From the NCBI GenBank assembly GCA_002362575.1, contig DEUM01000074.1, forward strand, positions 1 through 6,779: a DNA stretch of 6,779 nt, written 5' to 3'. The notes beneath the pieces are model-generated. The model did not search any database. It was not told the origin of the DNA and was given only the letters and a program-made list of their open reading frames with translations. The DNA comes from Lachnoclostridium sp. UBA3262 (lineage in GTDB: Bacteria > Bacillota > Clostridia > Lachnospirales > Lachnospiraceae). Both the position numbers and the translations under genes were made by a program. This document shows, in pieces, positions 1 through 5,300 of the stretch (within the stretch, counting starts at the first letter, position 1; the number at the start of each line of letters is the position of its first letter).

Positions 1-1
1 T

Positions 2-46
2 CGGTCAAACGCAAGGGAATTGCGTAAATTGGAGGTGGCAGAATGA
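2..46 (+). CDS. Possible C-terminal end of an unidentified upstream gene (partial)
   Basis: In the frame beginning at base 2, 14 residues ending ...ARELRKLEVAE can be read to a TGA at 44-46. This overlaps the ATG of the next ORF as ATGA, the usual arrangement for translationally coupled genes. The charged, helix-like composition fits a real C-terminus. The two other forward frames also stay open for a few codons (stops at 25-27 and 54-56), so the frame choice is an inference. Nothing can be said about function. Confidence 0.3.
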   Translation, partial: RSNARELRKLEVAE

Positions 47-222
47 CGGAGAATGAAGCAATCGAAATATTAGATGGAAAAACGAGAAAGCAGGTTTTAT
101 ACCAATACGAAGCGCTAGACAGACCTTATGTAATTGCGCAAGCTGAACACATAGCAATTAAAGCCTTACAGGAAATCCAGCAGTATCGAGCAATCGGTAC
201 AGTCGAGGAAAATTCCGTATGA
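43..222 (+). CDS. Small phage/ICE-type accessory protein, 59 aa, possibly shortened at its C-terminus
   Basis: The ORF starts at ATG 43, seven bases after a GGAGG (31-35), and ends at TGA 220-222. The start MTENEAIEIL and the segment around residues 36-53 (HIAIKALQEIQQYRAIGT) resemble small uncharacterised proteins common in Clostridia phages and integrative elements. Their function is unknown. From memory such proteins usually continue past the QYRAIGT motif with more charged residues. Here the frame ends only a few residues later, so this may be a shortened version created by rearrangement; that is an inference. It overlaps the upstream frame as ATGA and lies about 100 bases before xis, in the same direction. 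No membrane segment or signal peptide is seen. A real gene is likely because of the ribosome binding site and coherent composition. Confidence 0.6.
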   Translation: MTENEAIEILDGKTRKQVLYQYEALDRPYVIAQAEHIAIKALQEIQQYRAIGTVEENSV

Positions 223-296
223 ACCGTTTGCATGGCAACCACTACCTGAACCGTACAATCAAGCAACATAAAAGAATTTCTGAAAAAGACAGCGAA

Positions 297-302
297 TATA
301 AT
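297..302 (+). promoter_or_regulatory. Possible -10 element for xis
   Basis: A perfect TATAAT lies 24 bases before the xis start codon, which leaves room for a short leader containing the ribosome binding site at 314-319. No convincing -35 hexamer is present 16-18 bases upstream. It may therefore be weak, regulator-dependent or chance in an A/T-rich stretch. Confidence 0.3.
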
Positions 303-326
303 AAGAACACGGAAGGAGGGCGTAAT

Positions 327-533
327 GTGAAAAAAGAAGTACCGAGTGTACCAATATGGGAAAAAATGAATTTAACAATAGCGGAAGCAGCAGCTTATAG
401 CAATATTGGGGAAAATAAAATAAGAGAACTTATCAGTGACGCAAGATGCACATTTGTACTTCATTTAGGAAACAGGACTTTGATAAAGAGGAAAGAGTTT
501 GAAAAGTATATTGGACGAACATTAGAAATATAA
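327..533 (+). CDS. xis: Tn916-family excisionase (Xis), 68 aa
   Basis: Excisionases are small DNA-binding proteins that bend DNA at the element ends and steer the integrase toward excision. The start is taken as GTG 327, preceded by GGAGGG (315-320) at proper spacing. A longer reading from ATG 219 in the same frame has no ribosome binding site, and its first 36 residues look non-coding. With the GTG start the length is 68 residues, against 67 for Tn916 Xis. The layout also matches by memory: VPIWEK near the N-terminus (residues 8-13), LTIAEAAAYSNIGENKIREL (16-35) as the MerR-like/winged helix-turn-helix part, then GNR (48-50) and IKRKEFEKYI (53-62). It sits directly upstream of int with a hairpin between them, the normal order for this module. 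The family assignment is confident; its activity in this strain is not shown. Confidence 0.88.
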   Translation: MKKEVPSVPIWEKMNLTIAEAAAYSNIGENKIRELISDARCTFVLHLGNRTLIKRKEFEKYIGRTLEI

Positions 534-543
534 ACAAATTTTG

Positions 544-593
544 CAAAAAGGCCTGTGGTATGGTAATATGACACTGTATCAAGGCTCTTTTTG
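544..593 (+). terminator. Terminator-like hairpin between xis and int
   Basis: CAAAAAG (544-550) followed by GCCT pairs with AGGC (582-585) and CTTTTTG (587-593), an 11-bp stem with one bulged base (586) and a loop of about 27 bases. The T-rich 3' arm makes it resemble an intrinsic terminator or attenuator. Its place in the 78-base gap just before the int ribosome binding site suggests it limits int expression from the xis transcript. The pairing is seen; the role is inferred. Confidence 0.55.
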
Positions 594-611
594 TAAAGAA
601 AGGGGCTAAAC

Positions 612-1745
612 ATGGGTAAAAATTTAAAAGGCAAAGAAATAGGAATTGGATTGAGTCAGAGAAAGGATGGTAAATACTCAGCAAGATATCTCAGCAAGAG
701 TGGTAAAAGAATTGAAAAATATTTCCCTAAATTGCAGGATGCGCGGAACTGGTTGGCAGAGACAAAATATCAGGAGAGTCATAGCAACATTGGAATGGCG
801 GCTAATATGACAGTGGATGCGTGGTTTCAATACTGGTTGTATAACATAAAGAAAAATACCATACGAATGTCTACTTGGGAAAACTACAAAGGTCGGTATG
901 AGTATGATATCAAAGAACTAATCGGCGATATGATAATCAGTGACGTAAAGCCCTTTCATTGTCAAAACATATTAAACGAGATGTTTGAAAAAGGATATGC
1001 CAAAGGTACAATAAATCAAACTAAAATTGCATTGCACGCCTTCTTTTCCAGTGCTGTTGCTAATGAAATCATAGTGAAAAATCCAATTAGCCGGGAGATT
1101 AAATGTCCGGGAGAGAAAAAGAAAGAGCGTCGGGTTCTTACTGTGGATGAGCAAAAAGCGTTTATTGAATCATGTAAAGATTCTATATACGGGGAAGAAT
1201 ACTGTTTTATTCTCCAGACAGGCCTAAGAGTCGGCGAATTGCTAGCCCTGACATGGGCAGATGTTGATTTTCAGAAAAAAGTATTGAGAATCAGCAAATC
1301 ATTGCACTATCAGGGGAAAAAAGAGCGACAATTTGTCTTGACCGAAACAAAGACCAAAAACGGAATGAGGGAAATACCACTTACAGATGAGGCAGCAGAG
1401 ATCCTGAGGAAAAAAAGAAATAAGCGAAAGAAAAGGAAAGTGGCGTCTATAGAGTGGGCTGATAATATTTTTCTGAATAACAAAGGACGTCCAGAGTATC
1501 CTGTTTATTACAACAAAGAGATAAAAAGGATAGCTTCCGAGATAGGAATAGAAGAATTTTCAATACATACACTGCGACATACATTTGCAACAAGGTGTAT
1601 AGAGGCAGGTATGCGGCCGAAAACATTACAGGAGATACTTGGGCATGCAAACATTTCCGTGACAATGGATTTGTATGTACATGTAACGGATGATGAGAGG
1701 GCAACTGAGATGAAAAAGCTGGAGAATTTATATAAAATGGCGTAG
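612..1745 (+). CDS. int: Tyrosine site-specific integrase of the integrative element, 377 aa
   Basis: It catalyses integration and excision of the element by strand exchange through a tyrosine-DNA intermediate. The start ATG 612 follows AAGGGG (600-605) at normal spacing. Residues about 1-58 look like an arm-binding domain (SQRKDGKYSARY and KYFPKLQDARNWLAE). About 65-155 form the SAM-like core-binding domain, and about 175-375 the catalytic domain. The catalytic set is complete: Arg206 (TGLRVGE), Lys247 in the beta-hairpin (TKTKNGMR), His319 and Arg322 (HTLRHTF), His345 (LGH) and the nucleophile Tyr355 (MDLYVHV). A very basic stretch (KRNKRKKRK, 268-276) lies within the catalytic domain. The length is slightly below Tn916 Int (405), as in many Clostridia elements. 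The stop codon lies inside the first of four phased repeats that are probably its own binding sites. The protein appears intact. Confidence 0.95.
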   Translation: MGKNLKGKEIGIGLSQRKDGKYSARYLSKSGKRIEKYFPKLQDARNWLAETKYQESHSNIGMAANMTVDAWFQYWLYNIKKNTIRMSTWENYKGRYEYDIKELIGDMIISDVKPFHCQNILNEMFEKGYAKGTINQTKIALHAFFSSAVANEIIVKNPISREIKCPGEKKKERRVLTVDEQKAFIESCKDSIYGEEYCFILQTGLRVGELLALTWADVDFQKKVLRISKSLHYQGKKERQFVLTETKTKNGMREIPLTDEAAEILRKKRNKRKKRKVASIEWADNIFLNNKGRPEYPVYYNKEIKRIASEIGIEEFSIHTLRHTFATRCIEAGMRPKTLQEILGHANISVTMDLYVHVTDDERATEMKKLENLYKMA

Positions 1746-1780
1746 ACGAGGTGTAAATTGGCGTACAAATGGCGTAAAAC
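1739..1780 (+). repeat. Four phased GGYGTA motifs, putative integrase arm-type sites
   Basis: GGCGTA (1739), GGTGTA (1750), GGCGTA (1760) and GGCGTA (1771) are spaced 11, 10 and 11 bases apart, so all face the same side of the helix. Three of them are followed by A-rich sequence. The first contains the int stop codon. Tyrosine integrases with an N-terminal arm-binding domain recognise short direct repeats near the element end, which fits this position. Binding is inferred. Confidence 0.55.
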
Positions 1781-1858
1781 AAAAAAGAAAAAAGTGTTAT
1801 AAATAGCGAAAATACGTCGATTGCAGAGAATGACCTTCCGGAATATTCATTGAAGTAA
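1778..1858 (+). pseudogene. Short open tail before dpaB, possible remnant of the dpaA 3' end
   Basis: One frame is open from 1778 to a TAA at 1856-1858. Its last 17 residues read SENTSIAENDLPEYSLK, which has protein-like composition, and the stop lies 34 bases before dpaB. There is no start codon with a ribosome binding site. Because dpaA normally precedes dpaB, this could be the C-terminus of dpaA left right of the insertion point. I cannot confirm any similarity to DpaA, and a run of this length can occur by chance. Confidence 0.2.
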
Positions 1859-1892
1859 TAGGAAAAACAATTCTGGGAGGAGAATAGCGGAA

Positions 1893-2489
1893 ATGGGCAA
1901 AAAAGAACAGAGAACAGTCGGTTTTGCGATTACCGGTTCTTTTTGCACATATGAGAAAATTAAAGGTGTGGTTAGGCGGCTGGTAGAAGAAAATAACAGG
2001 GTGATTCCGATTTTCTCCAATCAGGCGCAGACAGTGAATTGCAGATTTGGAAATGCCAGAGACTTTATTATAGAAATACAGGAGATTACTGGTGAGCATG
2101 GAATATTTACAATTCAAGAGGCAGAGCCGATTGGACCAAAAGCTTATCTGGATGTGCTTGTTATCGCTCCATGTACCGGAAATACCATGGCAAAGCTATG
2201 TGCGGGTATCACAGACTCCCCGGTACTGATGGCGGCAAAGGCGCATATGCGCAATGAAAAACCTGTTGTAATATCGGTGTCAACGAACGACGCACTGGGA
2301 GCAAACTTGAAAAATATTGGGGAACTGATGAATACGAAAAATGTATATTTCGTTCCATTTGGTCAGGATGATTATGAGAAAAAACCGAAATCAATGATAG
2401 CTCATGTGGAACAGGTTTCTGTCACTATTGAGGAGGCATTAAAAGGCAGACAAATCCAGCCAGTCATCCAGTCACCCTTTGCACGCTAG
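1893..2489 (+). CDS. dpaB: Dipicolinate synthase subunit B (SpoVFB-like flavoprotein), 198 aa
   Basis: With DpaA it converts dihydroxytetrahydrodipicolinate from the lysine pathway to dipicolinic acid in the mother cell. Dipicolinate is the calcium-chelating solute of the spore core. ATG 1893 follows GGGAGGAG (1875-1882). The protein has the phosphopantothenoylcysteine-decarboxylase-like flavoprotein fold signature: GFAITGSFCTY near the N-terminus (10-20), then LVIAPCTGNTMAKLCAGITDSP (89-110), which resembles the flavin-binding P-x-T-x-N-x-x-A-K motif. The length equals B. subtilis SpoVFB (about 200), and no frame damage is seen. dpaA is not adjacent; an integrase gene is. I see no sigma-K-type promoter in the 147 bases upstream, so expression after the insertion is uncertain. 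The stop codon lies inside the inverted repeat that opens the downstream repeat cluster, so the last few residues may have been altered by it. Confidence 0.93.
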   Translation: MGKKEQRTVGFAITGSFCTYEKIKGVVRRLVEENNRVIPIFSNQAQTVNCRFGNARDFIIEIQEITGEHGIFTIQEAEPIGPKAYLDVLVIAPCTGNTMAKLCAGITDSPVLMAAKAHMRNEKPVVISVSTNDALGANLKNIGELMNTKNVYFVPFGQDDYEKKPKSMIAHVEQVSVTIEEALKGRQIQPVIQSPFAR

Positions 2490-2756
2490 CATCAAGCCTT
2501 GCAAAAATAGAAAAACATCGTCTCTCATTGTGAGCTTGCTCACAAGAGAGAGACGATGTTTTTCTATTTTTATACGGCGCGAGCCGTGACCGAGGCGACA
2601 GCCGAGGTGCAAGGCTTGATGCTAGGTGGGCGTAAGGAAAGGCGCGAGCCGTGACCGAGGCGGTAGCCGAGGTGCAAGGCTTGATGCTAGGTGGGCGAAA
2701 GGAAAGGCGCGAGCCGTGACCGAGGCGGCAGCCGAGGTGCAAGGCCCGGCTCGCGC
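2486..2756. repeat. G+C-rich repeat cluster: hairpin plus 2.6 copies of a 65-bp unit, closed by inverted unit fragments
   Basis: The cluster fills the gap between convergent dpaB and asnB. The 65-bp units are 2576-2640, 2641-2705 and a partial third starting at 2706, which matches for 40 bases. Units 1 and 2 differ at three positions. Unit 2 is 42/65 G+C (65%), far above its surroundings. The left edge (2486-2503, ctagcatcaagccttgca) is the exact reverse complement of the unit segment at 2608-2625 and 2673-2690. The right edge (2747-2756, cggctcgcgc) is the exact reverse complement of the unit head at 2577-2586, 2642-2651 and 2707-2716. The cluster is thus bounded by inverted fragments of its own unit. 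It may be a genome-dispersed palindromic or MITE-like repeat; I cannot identify a family. No convincing ORF runs through it. Confidence 0.85.
2503..2571. terminator. Long perfect hairpin, probable bidirectional terminator for dpaB and asnB
   Basis: Bases 2503-2526 pair perfectly with 2548-2571 (24 bp). A further 7-bp stem, ttgtgag (2528-2534) with ctcacaa (2539-2545), sits on top with a 4-base loop; only a small internal loop (2527 versus 2546-2547) separates them. The lower stem is A-rich on the left arm and T-rich on the right. Transcripts from either direction therefore form a hairpin with a U-rich 3' arm, as in bidirectional terminators between convergent genes. The stem is longer than most terminators, so it could also belong to the repeat element. 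Confidence 0.7.
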
Positions 2757-4609
2757 TATAGCTCAATTTTTACTTTATATTTCCGAAGGAAGTAATCAAT
2801 CTGAAGCAGATATGCAATCATCTGCGGCCCCGCCATCAATTGCCCGTACCACGGCGCTCCGTAATCCTTCGGATTATCCAGAAACTGATTTAATGCCGGT
2901 ATATTTAAAAGGTCATGCAGAGGGCTTTTCGAGTTTGCAAGAACCTTTCTCAGGCGGTCGGCAAGCAGGTTTTCATAATACGGATTATATGTTTTTGGAT
3001 AAGGACTTTTTCTACGGAAAAGAATCTCATCCGGCAGAAGTCCTTTTGCCGCCTGCCTTAGAATATTTTTTACAACGCCGTCCTTTGCCTTCATTTCCCA
3101 CGGGATGTTAAAGACATAGTCTACCAGCGCTTTATCGGCAAAAGGCACGCGGGCTTCCAGTCCAGAGTGCATGCTGGTACGGTCCATACGGTTTAACAAT
3201 GTCTGCATAAAAAAGCGGATATTAAGATAGCCGATACGGCGGCGGTTTGTCTCAGTTTCATTTTCACCCGGAAGCACATTGATTTCGCTGACTGCTTTAT
3301 TGTAAGTATTCTGTACATAATCTTCCATGTCGAGAGCCTTCATGACGTCCGGGGAGAGGAGGGCTTTACGCGGCTTCAGTGACGGCGTCCACGGAAATGT
3401 TCCGGAGGAGAGCATATCCTCTCTGTGGAACCATGGATAACCGCCGAATACCTCGTCAGCACATTCTCCGGTCAGGACTACCTTATGAGTCTGACTGACT
3501 TCTCCGCAAAAATACAGCAGGGAGGAATCAATGTCAGCCATACACGGAAGGTCGTGGGCGTCCACGGAATTAGTCAACAGGTCAGCCTGCACGGTATTAT
3601 GACATTCCAGATAATGATGGTCGGAGTGCAGGAAGGAAACCATTTTATCCACGTAAGGGCGGTCCTGTGAGGGCTGGAACTTATTTGCCTTAAAATATTT
3701 ATCATTTTCCACAAAATCAAACGAGTAAGTTGTCAGGGTTTCCCCCTTTTTTTCTAATTCCCCTGCGCATACGGCGGAGACGACACTTGAGTCCACGCCG
3801 CCGGATAAAAATGTGCAGATAGGGACATCCGATACCATTTGTCTGCATATCGCGTCCTGAACGAGAAAAGAAGCTTTTTCCACCGTTTCCTCGTACGAGT
3901 CAAAATGAGGGCGGCTTTCCAGATGAAAATAGCTTGTACTGGAATTTCCATACTGGCTGCACACCATATAGGTGCCGGGAAGGAGTTCGTGGAATCCTTT
4001 GTAAACGCCTGAGCCGGGTGTGCGTGCCGGGCCGAGAGATAAAATTTCATTTAACCCGTTTTTATCCAGAATGGCAGTAACGCCCGGAAAGCAGAAACAG
4101 CCCTTCGGCTCGGAGGAAAAAATAAGAGTTCCGTCATAAAATGTGTAGAAAAGTGGTTTTACTCCGAAGGCGTCCCGGAACAGAGAAAGTGTATTGTGAC
4201 GTTCGTCATAGATAGCAAAGGCAAAGATTCCGTCTACATCCTTGACAAAGTCGGCTCCGAAGGCAAGAAACGAGAGGAGAAGAACTTCCGTATCCGAAGT
4301 TGTCTTTGGCTCATATCCGTGTTTTAGAAGGCGGTTGTGAAGCCATTTCTGATTATAGATTTCCCCATTGTATACAATATGGTAGTCATAGCCGTCTATA
4401 GTCTTTGTCATAGGCTGGTGTCCGTTTGTAAGGTCAATAATGGATAGGCGTGTATGTGCCAGTCCGCAGTGCTCTGTCAGTATTTTGTCATTGTCATCCG
4501 GCCCTCGGTGGGCAAGGACAGTTTTCATCTCATCTAAAATATGCAAAAAATAATCCCTTTGCCCGGTAAACGAGGCGGAGGGGTGAAAAAATCCGGAAAT
4601 ACTACACAT
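2756..4609 (-). CDS. asnB: Asparagine synthase (glutamine-hydrolysing), 617 aa
   Basis: It makes asparagine from aspartate, ATP and glutamine, via a beta-aspartyl-AMP intermediate, in the cytoplasm. The start ATG (4607-4609, complement) has AGGAGG five bases upstream (4615-4620) and places the nucleophile Cys2 directly after Met1, as the class II glutamine amidotransferase domain requires. That domain (about 1-210) shows HRGPDD (34-39), RLSIID (54-59) and YNGEIYN (80-86). The synthetase domain has the ATP-binding PP-loop SGGVDSS (269-275) and GECADEVFGGYPWF (381-394). The length fits the AsnB/AsnO group of Firmicutes (about 610-630). It is convergent with dpaB, with its stop codon touching the repeat cluster, and divergent from the acetyltransferase gene. 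AsnB-like proteins can also amidate other substrates (for example cell-wall diaminopimelate in the LtsA group), so asparagine is the likely but not proven product. No missing motif was seen. Confidence 0.93.
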   Translation of the reverse strand: MCSISGFFHPSASFTGQRDYFLHILDEMKTVLAHRGPDDNDKILTEHCGLAHTRLSIIDLTNGHQPMTKTIDGYDYHIVYNGEIYNQKWLHNRLLKHGYEPKTTSDTEVLLLSFLAFGADFVKDVDGIFAFAIYDERHNTLSLFRDAFGVKPLFYTFYDGTLIFSSEPKGCFCFPGVTAILDKNGLNEILSLGPARTPGSGVYKGFHELLPGTYMVCSQYGNSSTSYFHLESRPHFDSYEETVEKASFLVQDAICRQMVSDVPICTFLSGGVDSSVVSAVCAGELEKKGETLTTYSFDFVENDKYFKANKFQPSQDRPYVDKMVSFLHSDHHYLECHNTVQADLLTNSVDAHDLPCMADIDSSLLYFCGEVSQTHKVVLTGECADEVFGGYPWFHREDMLSSGTFPWTPSLKPRKALLSPDVMKALDMEDYVQNTYNKAVSEINVLPGENETETNRRRIGYLNIRFFMQTLLNRMDRTSMHSGLEARVPFADKALVDYVFNIPWEMKAKDGVVKNILRQAAKGLLPDEILFRRKSPYPKTYNPYYENLLADRLRKVLANSKSPLHDLLNIPALNQFLDNPKDYGAPWYGQLMAGPQMIAYLLQIDYFLRKYKVKIEL

Positions 4610-4633
4610 GGGAACCTCCTATATAAAATTGAC

Positions 4634-4663
4634 TTGATAAGTTTCTACTATTTTATGTATAAT
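4634..4663 (+). promoter_or_regulatory. Sigma-A type promoter for the GNAT gene
   Basis: TTGATA (4634-4639) and a perfect TATAAT (4658-4663) are separated by 18 bases. Transcription would start near 4670, about 45 bases before the chosen start codon. This is the best promoter match in the 105-base gap between asnB and the acetyltransferase gene. Confidence 0.6.
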
Positions 4664-4681
4664 AAAATAAATTATGCGCAA
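4654..4681 (-). promoter_or_regulatory. Weak candidate promoter for asnB, overlapping the divergent promoter
   Basis: Read on the minus strand, TTGCGC (4676-4681) and TACATA (4654-4659) are 16 bases apart. This would give a leader of about 40 bases before the asnB start. Both hexamers are imperfect and the region is very A/T-rich, so other choices are possible. It overlaps the -10 of the rightward promoter, so the two would compete. Confidence 0.3.
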
Positions 4682-4714
4682 AGAATATGTGGAACGGAGG
4701 TAATGGAGGCAATT

Positions 4715-5185
4715 ATGAATATTAGAAAAGCAGAAGTAAAAGACATGCCAAAAATTATGGATTTACTGAATCAGGTACTAGCGGTGCACCATGAGGGCAG
4801 ACCGGATTTATTTAAAGGAAATTGTACGAAGTATACAGATGCAGAGCTAAAGGGGCTGATTAGCAATCCAAAGACGCCAATATTTGTTGCGGCAGATGAT
4901 GGAGATGAAGTTCTGGGTTATGCCTTCTGCCAGTTTCAGCAGAAAAAGGACGATAATATTCTGACAGATATAAAGACACTGTACATAGATGATTTATGTG
5001 TCGACGAGAGTCTGCGTGGTCAGAGCATTGGAAAAAGACTGTATGAAGCGGTGCTGGATTTTGCGAAGGAAAACGGCTGTTATAATGTGACGCTGAATGT
5101 GTGGGAATGTAACCAGACGGCAAAGCATTTTTATGAAAAATGCGGACTTTCGGTGCAGAAAACGGGAATGGAAAAAATTTTGTAG
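4715..5185 (+). CDS. GNAT-family N-acetyltransferase, 156 aa
   Basis: It transfers an acetyl group from acetyl-CoA to an amine; the substrate is not evident. The start chosen is ATG 4715, five bases after GGAGG (4705-4709). An in-frame ATG at 4703 has its own GGAGG only two bases away, which is too close, and would add just four residues. Reading further upstream to 4541 would run through the promoter and into asnB. The family signature is clear: N-terminal MNIRKAEVKDMPKIMDLL, the beta4 strand LYIDDLCVDESLRGQSIGKRLYEA (89-112) with the acetyl-CoA pyrophosphate loop RGQSIG (101-106), then LNVWECNQTAKHFYEKCGL (127-145), the usual beta5-alpha4 region. The length is typical of single-domain members. 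It is a single gene with its own promoter, divergent from asnB, and nothing nearby fixes its target. Confidence 0.9.
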   Translation: MNIRKAEVKDMPKIMDLLNQVLAVHHEGRPDLFKGNCTKYTDAELKGLISNPKTPIFVAADDGDEVLGYAFCQFQQKKDDNILTDIKTLYIDDLCVDESLRGQSIGKRLYEAVLDFAKENGCYNVTLNVWECNQTAKHFYEKCGLSVQKTGMEKIL

Positions 5186-5189
5186 AGAA

Positions 5190-5221
5190 CAAATGGTACC
5201 TCCAAAAGTGCAAATTGTACC
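5190..5221 (+). promoter_or_regulatory. Two 11-bp direct repeats 21 bp apart, putative activator operator of the LRR gene
   Basis: CAAATGGTACC (5190-5200) and CAAATTGTACC (5211-5221) match at 10 of 11 bases and are exactly 21 bp apart, two helical turns. The second copy ends just before the position expected for a -35. Directly repeated sites with about 21-bp spacing are typical of LytTR-type response regulators, but I cannot match the motif to a known regulator. The five bases GGTAC/GTACC also form an inverted pair. Confidence 0.5.
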
Positions 5222-5245
5222 GGAAAGTAGAAAAAGTTGTTTTTT

Positions 5246-5256
5246 TGCTATATAAT
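5246..5256 (+). promoter_or_regulatory. -10 region of the LRR gene promoter
   Basis: TATAAT lies at 5251-5256, and an overlapping extended reading TGC-TATATA occupies 5246-5254. No recognisable -35 hexamer lies 16-18 bases upstream (about 5227-5234 is A/G-rich). This suits activator dependence through the direct repeats at 5190-5221. The leader to the start codon would be about 38 bases. Confidence 0.5.
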
Positions 5257-5300
5257 AATTCACAAACAAAAAGCACAAATAAGATTGGAGGAAGAATAAC

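Larger units (their letters stand above)
1..1795 (+). mobile_element. One end of an integrative element carrying xis and int (Tn916-like recombination module)
   Basis: Seen: a 59-residue ORF, a Tn916-type excisionase and a tyrosine integrase run in one direction, and the next gene is a chromosomal sporulation gene (dpaB). Four phased GGYGTA motifs lie at the very end of int. Known: in Tn916-type elements xis and int sit at one end, with int outermost and its arm-type binding sites close to the end. Inferred: the element extends left out of the window, and its right boundary falls between the last GGYGTA motif (1776) and dpaB, most likely in or just after the A-rich stretch 1777-1794 (a tandem AAAAAAG pair at 1781-1794). 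The exact junction cannot be fixed without the other end or an empty site. No conjugation, replication or cargo gene is visible here, so whether it is an ICE, a mobilizable island or a prophage remnant is open. Confidence 0.7.

Noticed and set aside
219..326. N-terminal extension of the excisionase from ATG 219
   Set aside because: There is no ribosome binding site before 219, and the extra 36 residues look non-coding. GTG 327 has a strong GGAGGG and gives the length of Tn916 Xis.
2576..2745. Repeat cluster as a CRISPR array
   Set aside because: The copies are contiguous 65-bp units that are near-identical throughout, with no unique spacers and no cas genes nearby.
2464..2766. 100-codon minus-strand ORF through the repeat cluster
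   Set aside because: The length is explained by G+C-rich repeats and the A/T hairpin lacking stops in that frame. It overlaps the ends of dpaB and asnB and has no ribosome binding site.
2626..3111. 161-codon forward ORF through the repeats into asnB
   Set aside because: It is antisense to the well-supported asnB gene and starts in the G+C-rich repeats, where stop codons are rare. It has no recognisable protein features.
4541..4714. Longer N-terminus for the acetyltransferase from 4541
   Set aside because: It would read through asnB, its ribosome binding site and the intergenic promoter. The GNAT fold begins at MNIRKAE (4715).
5186..5250. Intrinsic terminator after the acetyltransferase gene
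   Set aside because: Only a 5-bp inverted pair with a 17-base loop precedes the T-run at 5240-5246, and about 18 bases separate them. This does not form a credible terminator; direct-repeat operator sites explain the sequence better.
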